The notes beneath the pieces are model-generated. The model ran no database searches. It was not told where the DNA came from and was given only the letters and a program-made list of their open reading frames with translations. A stretch of 64,000 nucleotides of DNA, taken from positions 45,833,682 through 45,897,681 of the forward strand of contig CM054141.1 in the NCBI GenBank assembly GCA_028751875.1. The letters are read 5' to 3'. The position numbers were made by a program, and so were the translations under genes. Positions 12,540-29,249 of the stretch are shown one piece after another (within the stretch, counting starts at the first letter, position 1; every line of letters starts with the position of its first letter). Origin of the DNA: Rapana venosa (lineage: Eukaryota; Mollusca; Gastropoda; Neogastropoda; Muricidae).

Positions 12540-12620
12540 TATTCCTTTATTTCGAGGATAATGGAATAAGCACTTGTGTGCTTTTTTTACATCCAGTCCC
12601 CATGTGTATGCAGTCCTCCT
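12540..12620 (-). mobile_element. SINE family A, 3' end fragment
   Basis: 'cgaggataatggaataagca' followed by 'acatccagtccccatgtgta' is the reverse complement of the family A tail. The copy is cut off after about 80 bp. Confidence 0.7.
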
Positions 12621-13204
12621 TTAAGGAGCTGCCAAGTTATGATTCCCTTTAGATCTTTTCTAAAAGTAACCAAGGCTCAGAGTACTTAACCTGTCAAAAA
12701 GATATGTAGAATAGTATTGATAAGGCCTGACCTTCTTTTTGTTCTTGTAAATACCTGTTTTCTTTTTCGTTTTCTTTTACAAAACAGAACAAGGGATGGT
12801 ATTGGAAACGTTACTCCTGTGCTTGTTTCTTAAGAATTACTTAGATTTGTCAAAATTCTTCTCAGCTGCTATGGTTTAATCATAATTAAATCATTGACAA
12901 TCCAGGAAATGTGTTTGTATTTACTGTAAGTTTCTAATCCTCTCAGGCATCTAGTGATATTCAAAGAAGAAATGTTCACAGTTAGCTTGTTTTAATGCAA
13001 TGGTGACTAACTTACATTTGCAAAAAAAACACATAGTAAAATTTAAAATTAAAATAATTTTGCATATATTTAGAGGAAAGCAACATCATATACTGCTCTA
13101 TAAGTGCAAAAAAGAATGGTTACAGTTCTTTGTAACAGGGTACTTTGTTGTTGTTGTTATAACCAAGTACTTAAACTGATGGGTCAAGGGTGTGTCAAAG
13201 ATAT

Positions 13205-13250
13205 TTTCTTGCAGGGGGAGGGGTGGGGGGGGGGGGGGGGGGGGGGGGGC
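13205..13250. repeat. Long G-rich homopolymer tract
   Basis: About 45 bases that are almost all G, in CEP135 3' flanking DNA. Its true length is unlikely to be reliable. The tract could form quadruplex structure. Confidence 0.85.
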
Positions 13251-15299
13251 AGGCATCTATCCCATTACTTCAGTGTTGGTTGCTTTGGGTTGTTGTTTTT
13301 TTAATATGAATGGATTTGGCTGCTGTCTCTTCATAATCCAACACACACAGTCACACTTGAAAAGTGTGTTGTTGACATGGAGGTGTTCAGGTGAGGCTGG
13401 TACTAAGTCACTTATCAGAGAAGACCCTGTAGCAGTGCTATGAGAGTTTACAGTGCTATGAGAGTTTAGTAGTGTTTATTAGCCTGCTCCAACCAACAAT
13501 GGGCATCTCATTTTGCACCCTTTCTGGACGGTGGAATAGTTCATGCTCTCTCCTGTACTACAGATCAGTTATGTCTGCTGGATCCAGGCATGGTGTCATA
13601 TAAAAACCTGATGTGCCTCCTTACACAGGAATCTCACATTTCCGTACTTAAGGAAAGGGGTTTTTCCTCCCTAACTGCCTATGTGTTCTCAGCTTTTTAT
13701 AGCAGCATTTTTTCATGAATCCACCCAAAAATTCACCTTTTGCTCATTGCTCCCAAATCATACTGTCTTGGTAGAAACCCATGGGTCCGGGGAGGAGGAA
13801 TGCACCGTCATCTAGCCAGAAGTGCATCAGAATGGAAACACAAAAAATTGTAGTTCAAAGTCAGGTGTATGTCTTGCATTCAGAACTGAACACAAGTAGT
13901 CTGTATGGCCTTTGATTTGTAGTGACCAGAAAGTATTGCATGTAAATTTATATTGGCATGTATTGATATCTAAAGGTTTCTTGTTTCTTAGAATATGTAC
14001 TCAACTTCAACATTCCGTCCAGTTTTTTTTCTTTTTTGTTTTTGTTGTCGTTTGTTTTGATTGTGTGTGATTATTAAGAATTGCATGGTTTTGTGGGTCT
14101 TTTTCTTGTTACGACTTTTTCCCTTTCATGTTACGAAACTTCTGATGACTTGATTTATTGTACATTTTTTATATTTCGATATGTATTTATGGTGGTGAAC
14201 AGGTTTGATATTAGATGTGAATGAAATGAATGATTGATGTGAAATATATGATTGGTTAGAGATAAAAATGTTGTGCCTTTTTCTCCCCAGTGGGCATCAT
14301 TAGACAGAATAGTATTGTTGGACGCAGACTTCATGTTCACTGTCACACATGTATTCCTCTGCATGTACATGTGAACACATGCACACACACACATAATTAC
14401 ATACACACACACACTCACACACACTCACACACAACACACACACATACCCATTCATACCTTTTGTGTGTGTTTGTTTAACAGCAAGAGGCTCCTTCTTATA
14501 AAATGTAACAGCTTTGAGAAGAGATTTTGGTCACAAGTGGAATACCTCATACTGTTACAGGACCTGTTAAATAAAATAAGAAACATTTGGATGAAGAAAA
14601 AAATCAAAAGTACTCAACCACAACATATTGTTGTAGTAGGGGGTCATTCTTCGTTTCTTTAGACATCGCCTCGAACATTTTTACAGTGGTAATGATTGAT
14701 TTGCCATCCCTGTCACCCTACAGATATTGTTTATGTAGAACGGAAATCTAAGAAAATAAAGAAAAATCTTTAGTATGCCATCAAAAGCCAAAACTAAAGA
14801 TAGAAAGAAAGGATAGTGGAATAACTGGACTAGTTTAAGAAAGAAAAAAAGGAAAGAAAGCTGTAAATTGGAGAGGGTTTGTGGGCACTGAAATGTGTAT
14901 ATCTTTTTAAATACAATCACAAGCACGGATATCCACAAATATGTCAGATTAACAAACATGACAAATAGCTGGTCTTTAGGTTTTTCTTTTGAAAGAATAC
15001 ATGATGTCTGTCTGATTTCTTTTGTTTTTGTTAAAGCCATGGTTCTGCTGAAGCCGTTTTTGTTTTGTTTTTCACATAAAATATGATCAAAGAAAACTTT
15101 ATTCCTGGTTTTATTTTGATGTCTTACTCAGTTATTGAACAAGTGCATAAGTTATATTTATGGAAAACCAAAACCATGTAATTTGGATTGGTTTAGCAGA
15201 GTTTGAAAGTGACATGATATGATTATGTATAATGTACATAAAACTAGCTATTTACTCAAGTAAGCTGAATAAAAGGATGATGAATTATGGCAGTGGACT

Positions 15300-15770
15300 G
15301 TCTGTGTGTCATTTATTGTCTGATTCCCTTTCGTCTTATCCTTTCCGTCTCTTTGATATCATGTATGTTTGTCCGTCGTGTCCGACGATGACCTCCAAAA
15401 CAGCAGAGGAGGCAGCTGCTGTTTTGGAAACTGGGCAGAAATTTGATTATAGTGGAGATGCCTTGCCCACAGTACATCCCCACTCTCTCGGCCAAGTGGG
15501 CATAAGGACAGTCAGCGTTGGAGATGTTCTCCAAAGGCCAACCAGCCCCCAGGGCTGCAGCACATAAGGACTGTGCGAGTCAAGCCTCCTAGTCAGAGAA
15601 TCATAGTCGATCACTAAAGACTAAGCTCTAAAGTGGAATTCCATGAGTGGGAAAGCCACTGGTCATACAGCCTCTCACTTTGCTGTTGCCCCCAGCGTCA
15701 ATGGCTTAATCAAGAACTGTGATAAAGCCCAGGCGCTGAAGGCTAGATATCATAGCTGAATGTTATATGC
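15300..15770. repeat. Probable dispersed repeat without coding capacity
   Basis: The block starting 'atgtatgtttgtccgtcgtg' and running to about 15770 is less AT-rich than its flanks and has the look of a gastropod dispersed element as I remember it. No second copy is seen in this window, so identification is tentative. A 111-codon frame runs through part of it but resembles no family I recognise. Confidence 0.3.
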
Positions 15771-15796
15771 TCTTTTCTGAACATCATTCCTTTTGT

Positions 15797-15935
15797 TGTT
15801 GTTGTTGTGCATTCTCCAGCTTAAACCCTAGGGGTCATCTAGAACAGGCACTCTTGTTTCATCCATCACACCTTGGAATCGCTGTGAGACCAAAAGTACA
15901 TACTGGGTGAGAAGTTTGTGTGTGTGACTGCTGAC
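15797..15935 (-). mobile_element. SINE family B variant, partial
   Basis: GTT run, 'gtgcattctccagcttaaac', 'ctgggtgagaagtttgtgtg'. It matches the copies at 10572-10772 and 11497-11645 in block order and is truncated at the right. Confidence 0.6.
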
Positions 15936-16374
15936 TTAAGAAATAACATTGTTCTCCTTATTGGATAGTACAGGTTGCTATGCTAAGAGTTTGTCATGGC
16001 TGAAGACAATCTCAACATAGTGTTTTGAAGCATAATATCTTCATGTAGGCCTTTGCACTTTGCTTACATCCATAACTGACAAAGCCTTTTGGCCTGGGCT
16101 GAATGCAAGGTGAGAGAGCATTTATATTTATATTCCTCACCTCAAACATTACCTGAAAACACTACTGTGGATACATTTATTCAAGTCATGCCACGATCCT
16201 TTTGAAAGCATGTTGACAGAGATCATGCAAAGCAGCAGTTTCTCTCTTCCATTATCAGAAAATACAAATGCGAAGTCCCAAAGCTTTTGGCCTGGGCAGG
16301 CCATCAGATCAGAAGTTTGATGCTTTCGTTCTACTCTAGCCTATCTACTATTCAAAAAGTCATCAGGAGTGGCT

Positions 16375-16490
16375 TGTTTGTCATTCCCTGGCAAGAGCTC
16401 CAAGGTTCACCAATGGTGAGATTTTTGTATATGCAACCATTTTGCCCACCATTAAGGTAGCCACATTTTGACTTCAGGGATGGAGTGAGA
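16375..16490 (-). mobile_element. SINE family B fragment
   Basis: 'gcaagagctccaaggttcac', then 'ggtgagatttttgtatatgc' and 'accattaaggtagccacatt'. It matches the copies at 36700-36780 and 62508-62590 closely. Confidence 0.65.
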
Positions 16491-16909
16491 TTTGAATTCA
16501 CGCCTTGTCTTTGAAGATTTCCTTGGGTCATCAGTGAACTCTGTAGTTGCACCTCCACACCACAGTAAAGTGGGTGTTCTCTTGTTGAACATATGGGGCA
16601 GGAAGGGCATAGCCTCAAGGTATAGGAAAGGTGGCACAGGCACAGACAACCAGCATGATAACAAAACTAGTTCTCGGCATCCTCCATCAAAAGAGATCAC
16701 AGGCTAGACTGGTCATGAGCTGCTCTGAAATACAGTATCAGCTGAGGCCAGCAGGCAGACCTCCTACAGAGTCACAAGCACAGGAGGAAACCATGCATTG
16801 TGCATCCCATCCGATATGGCTATGGAACCCATAAACTGCGACCTGAAAGCAGGGCCTTTGACCAGTCAGCTCTCCTGACATAAGCTGGCTATGGAACAGC
16901 GCTTTTCTT

Positions 16910-17680
16910 TTTTAAGTACCAGGGTCATAAAGCATACAGAGTACATACAGACTATATATATATAAGTAGTAAGTATGTTCTTTCGAGCCAGAAGGCCCAT
17001 AGAGCCGGAGCTTATCCCGGTTTCTGTAGCGTTAAGCGAACTGATGGTTTTTCACCACCCCTGTGACAGGACGCTAGTCTGTCGCCAGATACTTCCCCAG
17101 CAGAGCTGGTACCCACTTGTACACCTGGGTGGAGTGAGGAAAATAGGAGTAAAGTGTCTTTCCCAAGGACACAACACCGAGCCGAGCGGGGATCGAACCC
17201 GCGACCTCTGGATCACGAGTTGACCGCCTAAACCACTCGACCACGGTGCCTCCGTTATATATATATATATTATATAATATATAAGTATAACAACAGCATC
17301 ATGAACCAGAGTATTAACACATGTATAGATACTTAACAAGAACATAATACAGCATACAGAATGCTTGATATACTTACATAGATACCCAGCAAGATCATCA
17401 TAAACAGAGAACTGACATGAGTGTCTACCCAGGATACCATAAAGCACAGACTACAGACAGACTTGTAGATACCTAAAAGGACCTTATAAAGCACACAGAC
17501 TACAGACAGACTTGTAGATGTCTAACAAGGACCTCAGAAAGCACGCAGAATACTGACAGACTTGTAGATGTTTAACAAGGACCTTATAAAGCACAAAGAA
17601 CACTGACAGACTTGTATATATCTAACAAGGACCTCAGAAAGCACGCAGAATACTGACAGACTTGTATATATCTAACAAAC
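16910..17680. repeat. 50-bp minisatellite interrupted by a SINE
   Basis: Units of about 50 bp share 'gacagacttgtagat' and 'aaagcac(a/g)cagaa'. They start at 17456, 17505, 17555, 17605 and 17655. Degenerate units extend left to about 17280 and reappear at 16914-16960 ('cataaagcatacagagtaca'). The tRNA-derived SINE at 16965-17258 lies between these two parts, so it appears to have inserted into the array. Confidence 0.7.
16965..17258 (-). mobile_element. tRNA-derived SINE with conserved central domain
   Basis: On the minus strand it begins near 17255 with a tRNA-like head. The A box is around 'accgtggtcgagtggtttag' and the B box is 'gggttcgatccc' at about 17186-17200. The head is followed by 'aagacactttactcctattt' and 'cactccacccaggtgtacaa'. 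This last block resembles a central domain shared by SINEs of many invertebrates; I do not commit to a named superfamily. Both ends abut TA-rich sequence. The head has no acceptor-stem partner, so it is not a tRNA gene. Confidence 0.75.
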
Positions 17681-17796
17681 AAAAAAAGCACTCAGAGCAT
17701 GGCCTAAGATGTTCTATCCATTCAGCCTACCCACTGTCCTACGTCTTTAGATTCTTGGTAAACCAACCCTGGGAGAAAACACACACATACATGCAT

Positions 17797-17813
17797 ACAT
17801 ACACACACACACA

Positions 17814-17858
<45 letters not shown>

Positions 17859-17921
17859 TAATAACAAAATAAAATATATATATATATATATATAGAAGAG
17901 AGAGAGAGAGAGAGAGAGAGG
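17797..17921. repeat. Compound (CA)n-(TA)n-(GA)n microsatellite
   Basis: CA repeat to about 17857, TA repeat 17873-17893, then GA repeat 17898-17921. Confidence 0.92.
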
Positions 17922-18502
17922 AGTTCATTTTGATCAAAAGATTAAACAATCTTGACCTGTGTGGGGTTAGGGAGGGGAGGGGATGGCTACCTACTTCATT
18001 ACAATAACATGCACACAGTGACTGAATGAAAAAACACATGAGTGCTACTGCTATAGATAAATACTTTTGTTTATCATACAGGGTGAAAATGCCATGTGTT
18101 CAAATTCATTTAACGTCTTTCTTAAGTTGTAATATTAGATGGGAAGGGGGGAGGGAGAAGGAAGGTGTGTGAGTGTCAGGAGGGAGGGTGTAGTTGGTAA
18201 TGTATGGAAGAAAAAATTTCAGTGGATCAATGCATGCCAAATGTAAACAAAAACAAAACCAACCTTTACATTACTAACCTGCTGAACTACAATAAACAAA
18301 AAGGCAAATACAGTTCTAACCATTCCTAACAAAATCAGTAATTCCAATGAAAAATGTAAATAAAATTCCAGTTACTGAATTTCACATGAGAAAAAATCTA
18401 TCCCATAATGTATATCCCCCCCCCCCCCCCCCCTAAAAAAATTAAAAAATAAACGAAAAATGGATTTTATGCTGTGTGTGTGTGTGTGTGTGTGTGTTTT
18501 CC

Positions 18503-18829
18503 ATTAGGCACCCATGTGCTGATTTACATCCAGTCCCCATGTGCGTACGTTTTGTAAACTTTGTCATCATTCCCACGGGCACAAAAATGAATGGCCTACT
18601 CTCCCAAAATCCCAAACAGGTTTTTAAAGTGTGTACAGGATGTTCTCTGTGTGTTAGCAAACGAGCCCTTGGTTTATAGTCTCATCCGAAGGACTTTTGG
18701 GGGAATCCAGTCAGCAATGACGTAAGCTCCAGAGGAAAAATCATCTTGAACAGGCGTTTAGCTCCGTGGTGGCTCAAACCTAGGCTCGAACCCGGGCTGT
18801 CAGATTGCGAGCGCAACGCTTTAGTCACC

Positions 18830-18832
<3 letters not shown>
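18503..18832 (-). mobile_element. SINE family A, full-length copy
   Basis: It runs from 'acatccagtccccatgtgcg' through 'ggtttatagtctcatccgaa' and 'gacttttgggggaatccagt' to the tRNA-like head on the right ('ctcgaacccgggctgtcaga', the complement of the B box). A (CT)n microsatellite at 18836-18870 touches the head. Confidence 0.75.

Positions 18833-18835
<3 letters not shown>

Positions 18836-18870
<35 letters not shown>
18836..18870. repeat. (CT)n microsatellite
   Basis: Pure CT run beside the SINE A head, followed by a short GC-rich stretch and a (GT)n run near 18898-18925. Confidence 0.9.
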
Positions 18871-18874
<4 letters not shown>

Positions 18875-19104
18875 CCGAGCGCGGGCGCGCGGCGCGCGTG
18901 TGTGTGTGTGTGTGTGTATGTGTGTGAAACAGCAACATCTATTTTAAAAACAACAACAACAAACAAGTGTATTTGTTTGCCTGTGAGAGCAGCCTCTGCC
19001 AGGGACAACTCTCTTGTTGCTAAGGGTTCTTATACGTGTGTTAAATGCATATTACACACGGTAAATCTCCCCTGTAACACCCAGACCACCGCTCATGGTC
19101 TCTA

Positions 19105-19195
19105 AACGGGAGAAAAGCTTGGGTTCACAAGGGGCTCGAACCCGCGATCTCTTGCTTTATAGACGGGTGCGTTACCTCTAGAACACAGATCCACT
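19105..19195 (-). mobile_element. tRNA-like SINE head
   Basis: Minus-strand A box in 'ttctagaggtaacgcacccg' and B box 'cgggttcgagcccc'. The sequence resembles the head of a tRNA-derived SINE distinct from families A and B. No tRNA acceptor stem or CCA-proximal partner is visible. Confidence 0.45.
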
Positions 19196-19614
19196 GTTTT
19201 CTGAGGGCATCACCATTAGCCTGCTGGCAGTAGATGACTGATTCATCATCGTAATTATCATCATCGTCATCATCTTCATCGACACCATCATCGTTGTCGC
19301 CATCATCATCACTGATCCATCATCATTATCATCATCATCTTCAGTATTTTCACAAAGGAACCTAGTTAGAGCTGGCCTAAAGCTAGGCCTAAAGCTAGAG
19401 AAAAGGGGGTTCCAGTGTGTGGGGGGGGGGAGGGGGGGAGGGGGATCCCAATTGAGCAAGCCAATGTTTTTCGCGAGCCATCGGTGCCAGTCTTTCAGAC
19501 TGAGATAAGAAAGCTAAATTCTGAGTTCAATACAGTGAAAGTACAAGTTAAAGAACCCAGTGCACGCAACAAATGCGCTATACTCTCTTTGGGGGATGGG
19601 GGGGGGGGGGGGGG

Positions 19615-19935
19615 GGGGGTGCTGTCAGTGTAAATAGTATCGTTTTGTTTGTCAGTGTAAATAGTATTCCTACCTTCTAGAAATTCCATGTTAAGATTTT
19701 ACCCTTTTCTATCCCCATTTATTTTTGTTTTTCTTCCCGTCATCTTCTTGTATATTTCCTGCCTTCTTGGTACATTCTTCTGCCTTTTTCCCCCCCAGAA
19801 AAAGTTAAAATATAACAATGCTCTCCCGTGCGGAAGTTGGATGCGCTGGGCCTGACTTATCAAATGCTTAACGGCAGCGCAACGCATTTTAGCTAATATG
19901 ACATTATGACACACTGGTTACTGTTGAGTGTTCCA
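19615..19935. repeat. Dispersed repeat C, copy 1
   Basis: It shares an ordered series of blocks with 20440-20735: 'gtcagtgtaaatagtat', 'ctaccttctagaaattcc', 'ttaaaatataacaatgctc', 'gctgggcctgacttatcaaa', 'agcgcaacgcat' and 'gagtgttccacgaagaag'. It ends in a (AAT)n run. A 3' simple repeat suggests a short retroposed element, but no polymerase III box was found, so the class is open. Confidence 0.6.
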
Positions 19936-19957
19936 CGAAGAAGAAATGCGGTATATA

Positions 19958-19964
<7 letters not shown>

Positions 19965-19989
<25 letters not shown>

Positions 19990-20060
19990 GAAGAAGAAGA
20001 AATGGAATTTATATAGGACTGTTTTGCAAAGACAAATCAAAGCGCTTCCATTCAACCTAT
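19965..20060. repeat. (AAT)n/(AAG)n run and repeat E fragment
   Basis: An AAT microsatellite leads into 'atggaatttatataggactg' and 'caaatcaaagcgcttcca', which resembles the start of repeat E at 48340-48700 and 47150-47225. Confidence 0.5.
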
Positions 20061-20439
20061 TCTTATACAGTCATGCAACAAAAACAAACCATCAATAGTT
20101 TAAACAAACATTACAAACATGGTAGGGCCTATGCTGCCGACCAAAACTATGATGTATGATATCAAAGTATGATAAATATTGGTACACTTCTGCACTAAAA
20201 GTCACTCCCATTAAGCCAACCATTCCCGCAAACACTAGGGAAGAAGAAGAAAGAGAGAAGAAGAAGAGAGAATGAATGAATGATGAAGGACTGATCTATT
20301 TTTTAACGAATGATCTTTGATTTTTAAAGGGTTACAAGCATTCATATAGACTACTTCTTTTTATTTATCGACCCTTTCCCTAATCATAGACTAGATATAA
20401 AAAAAAAATCAACCTATTATCTAAAGAATATCCCCCGTG

Positions 20440-20735
20440 GGGCCTGTCAATATAAATTGCATCATCACCATCTGAAAATTCTGTGTTAGGAATTCCTGTT
20501 TTCTAGGCCTATCCCTCTCTTTGTTTCTGCCTTGTTCCTTTTCTTCCTGTCACCTTGTCTATTTTCTGTCATCTTGGTCAATTCTCCCCCTTTCCCCCCC
20601 CCCCCCCACAAAGACTTAAAAGATAACAATATTCCCCAATGAGGAAGTGTGCTGGGCCTGACTTGTCAGGCGCTTAACAGGAGCGCAACGCATCTTCACT
20701 GATAAGACAGACAACAATTGTTCCGAGTGTTCCAC
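20440..20735. repeat. Dispersed repeat C, copy 2
   Basis: Same block order as copy 1 at 19615-19935, beginning 'ggggcctgtcaatataaatt' and ending 'gagtgttccacgaagaattt'. Two copies in direct orientation within 1 kb suggest either nearby insertions or a local duplication. Confidence 0.6.
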
Positions 20736-20833
20736 GAAGAATTTAAAGAAAAGAGATTAATGCATATTCAGACATAATCCCTAAATGATACGAACATTAA
20801 TGTCAAAATATATTCTATCAGGAGACAGTAGGA

Positions 20834-20836
<3 letters not shown>

Positions 20837-20881
<45 letters not shown>
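20837..20881. repeat. (GA)n microsatellite
   Basis: Uninterrupted GA dinucleotide run of about 45 bp. Confidence 0.93.
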
Positions 20882-20884
<3 letters not shown>

Positions 20885-21439
20885 AGCTTTGTTGATGTGC
20901 CCCCACTAGAGCCAGGGAAGCAGATGCTATAGCCTAATAATGTAGGCCTAACAGTGTGGTACACTTAGAGACAGTATGATATAGAAAGTGCCATCAGTGG
21001 AGGATAATGCTTTTCTTTATGTTGCTGCCCATCAATAGTTGTGATATCACTTTTGTTTTTAAATTGCAGTGGAAGTTCAATCCTCTGTGCGCCTGCAAAG
21101 GACAAATCCTGTGCTTCAATACTGTAGGCCCCTATGCTTTGATTGCGCGAGCGAGCGCCTGTGTGTCGTAAGTGCCTGTATGCAATGGCAATGGATGGGG
21201 GTCCATGTTCCAGTAGCCTAGAGTGTAAGGAAGGCTTGCCTAAAGGACCTGTCTCAATTTTAGCCATGACATCTTATACAGGGACCTTGGTGGGATGTGT
21301 GGCTCACTTATAAATTCATTTTCAGGAAGGAAAGGTCATTTACTTGTCGCAAACAATATGTGTTTACATAGATAATTCATAAAAAATGAGCTTTGTAAAC
21401 GTGAACTGTGAATTTTCAATGGAACGAGAAAACACTCAG

Positions 21440-21560
21440 CTTCCCCTGTGTGCCGTCACCCCTTCTTAGTAATGGGTCAATCTCGCCGACACACTGTCGC
21501 CTCTTTCGCTGACGTCACGCCCTGTGAGCGCACCGGCAGGTTCGCTTCACTCAAAATGCA
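21440..21560 (+). promoter_or_regulatory. Candidate promoter-proximal region with a palindromic CRE
   Basis: A full TGACGTCA palindrome lies at 21510-21517 inside a stretch that is clearly more GC-rich than its flanks. It is about 2.2 kb upstream of the SMAD start codon. The SMAD start exon is preceded by an acceptor only seven bases before the ATG, so a separate 5' UTR exon and promoter must lie upstream; this is a plausible place for them. The assignment is an inference. Confidence 0.25.
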
Positions 21561-21640
21561 AACTTATACATCCGCCAATGAAATAGTTCTTGTTATTTTA
21601 TCAAAATATTTGTTATATTTTGAGGTATAATAGCCTTATT

Positions 21641-22090
21641 TCAAAAATAGTTGAAAGTAAAACGTGTTTTATAAGAAGGAAACAAACTATGTGACAAAAA
21701 TAGGGAGAAAATTGTAACAGGAAATAAGGTTGACTGACTGTGGCTCAAGAATATTTTGTTAGAAAGTTTCACGAGTTCGACTTCCCGTCTGACTGTCTCC
21801 AGTTGCAAAAAACAAAGTCTTCCTTCATTGCAAGTTTGGATACAACGTTCCAAATGGCTGGAGTCTTCTGTGTTCTGATGAATTCTCCATTTGTTGTGTG
21901 ACCGTCCGATAACATTATTAACGGATTTTTTTGGAGATAGATATTCAAGGTAAGATTTAAATATGGCTGGATGAGTTTGAAGAAGATTTCCGATCATTGT
22001 TAAAAGACCCCCCCTTTTTCCCAAACAGATTAGAGGTCTAGTTTTGTAATAACTCGATTGAAGTGCATGCTGAAGCGCTGTCACGCGCAT
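21641..22090 (-). other. 149-codon open frame, unrecognised
   Basis: An uninterrupted frame of 149 codons starts at the complement of 22088-22090. The product has no recognisable domain, no repeats and no clear signal peptide. By a rough random-sequence estimate, a few frames this long are expected in both strands of 64 kb, so length alone is not evidence. It lies opposite the region where the SMAD 5' UTR exon is expected. Probably non-coding. Confidence 0.12.
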
Positions 22091-22582
22091 TCTGTTAATA
22101 GGTTATCGCAATCAATTTCCACAGTTGTTTGGGGAAGCTGTCGATATGTCTGATTCACTGTGTATGCGTTTGATTGCTTGTTAAGACTAAGTACTTTTAT
22201 AGTGCAGTACCATCACACAACTATTTCACATTGATAATGTTCGAGGTAATAAGGATGTGGTTTATTATTCATGCAAGGAATACTCCAGGTCAGGAGCATC
22301 ACTGTTAGAGAGCGAACTCTCCAAACCGGAAACGTTTTTTCAAATTTTTTATATATTCATCAGTAGAAAGTAGACTGAATCTTAGGAATAAGATTAAGAG
22401 AGTACTGTGCTCAGGAATGTGACCCAGGATACTACATCCTCTTCCATCCCCAGCACATTTAGACCAGCTGCTTTCACTAGGCTACACACACACACACAAC
22501 TTCACAACTCACACACAACTTTACAACACACACAACTTTACAACACAACCCAACTTACACACATACATGTACATGTATTATG

Positions 22583-22586
<4 letters not shown>

Positions 22587-22629
<43 letters not shown>
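22587..22629. repeat. (CT)n microsatellite
   Basis: Pure CT run flanked by CA-rich DNA on both sides (about 22480-22560 and 22640-22720). Confidence 0.92.
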
Positions 22630-22632
<3 letters not shown>

Positions 22633-23713
22633 GAGTGAGTGACACACACACACACATGTACACGTACATGTATACATACACACACAACACAGCACACACA
22701 CACACCCCTACACACACTTCTAGTTAGTAAAGGTAGTTATATAGCCAAAAGTTGGGAGTACATGGTTTGCCACATAACATTAAGAATTAATGTGAACAAG
22801 AATGGTGAATTCATTGCCCTGAGATGAGGAAGGCAGTTCATTGCCCTGAGATGAGGAAGGCAGGTTTTAGCATTGTAATGTTTGATTTAAAGAAAATTTG
22901 TGTTATTTTAGTCCAGTATGTGTTTCAACTTTCAAGATGTGATGTGTGGTAGTTTTGCATGTGTAGCCATAGGCATAGATCTAGAAGTGAGTGTGTGTTT
23001 GCCCATACTTTTGTTTGTCTTTTCACTTGCTTTACAACTTTTCACTTGCTTTACAATTACACTGAATCTGAATCTGATGTCATAGTATGAGTGCATGTGT
23101 GTGTGCATGCGTGTGTATGTGTCCACGCGCATGTGTGTGTGTACACAAATGTGTGTGTGTGATATCTTCAGTTTAACGTCTATTCACATTTACTGATTTA
23201 GTTATTTTAGACGGAAAGTGACTTTTACTAGTTTTAGAGTGTGCGTGTGCACAGGATGTGTATTTGTTTGTGTGTACACACATGAATAAGGGACACTGTC
23301 AGTATCAGAGTGTGCGTGCGTGCGTGCGTGTGTGTGTATGTGTGTCACTGTGTGTGTACCGCTGTACATTAGTATGTTTTTTATGTTTATCATATAAATT
23401 ATAATGCATTGATAATTACGTCTGTAGAAAACTTTGCACTGATGATAGTTAAATGTCAAACTATTGCTGCTTAATGTAACTTACATAAACCTGCATCAGT
23501 GCATGCGCCCCTCCCCCCCCCCCTCCCCCCAAAAAAACCAAACAAACATGTATACTGTATACATATTATGTCAAATAAACCTAAATAGGCTAAATCAATT
23601 TAAACGGACATACATATTGTAAAAAATAAAAAAAAGAAAAGGAGAAAAGGTTGCGGTAACATAGTAGTTTGTTTTTTCATTACTTTGTGGGGTTTTTGTT
23701 TGTACTTCCTTGA

Positions 23714-29249
<5,536 letters not shown>

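Larger units (their letters stand above)
11966..15290 (+). other. CEP135 3' region (3' UTR and flanking DNA)
   Basis: No protein-coding signal is seen. AATAAA-type hexamers occur at several places (for example near 14571 and 15267), but none can be chosen as the real poly(A) site from sequence alone. The stretch includes a SINE A fragment at 12540-12620, a long G run at 13205-13250 and CA repeats near 14380-14450. The rest is AT-rich unique-looking sequence. Confidence 0.5.

Noticed and set aside
17186..17258. Possible tRNA gene on the minus strand
   Set aside because: A and B boxes are present, but there is no matching acceptor stem, and the sequence continues into a conserved SINE body, so it is a SINE head.
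21641..22090. 149-codon minus-strand frame as a novel gene
   Set aside because: No domain was recognised. Frames of this length are expected a few times by chance in 64 kb, and there is no splice or codon-use support. It is listed only as an unrecognised frame.
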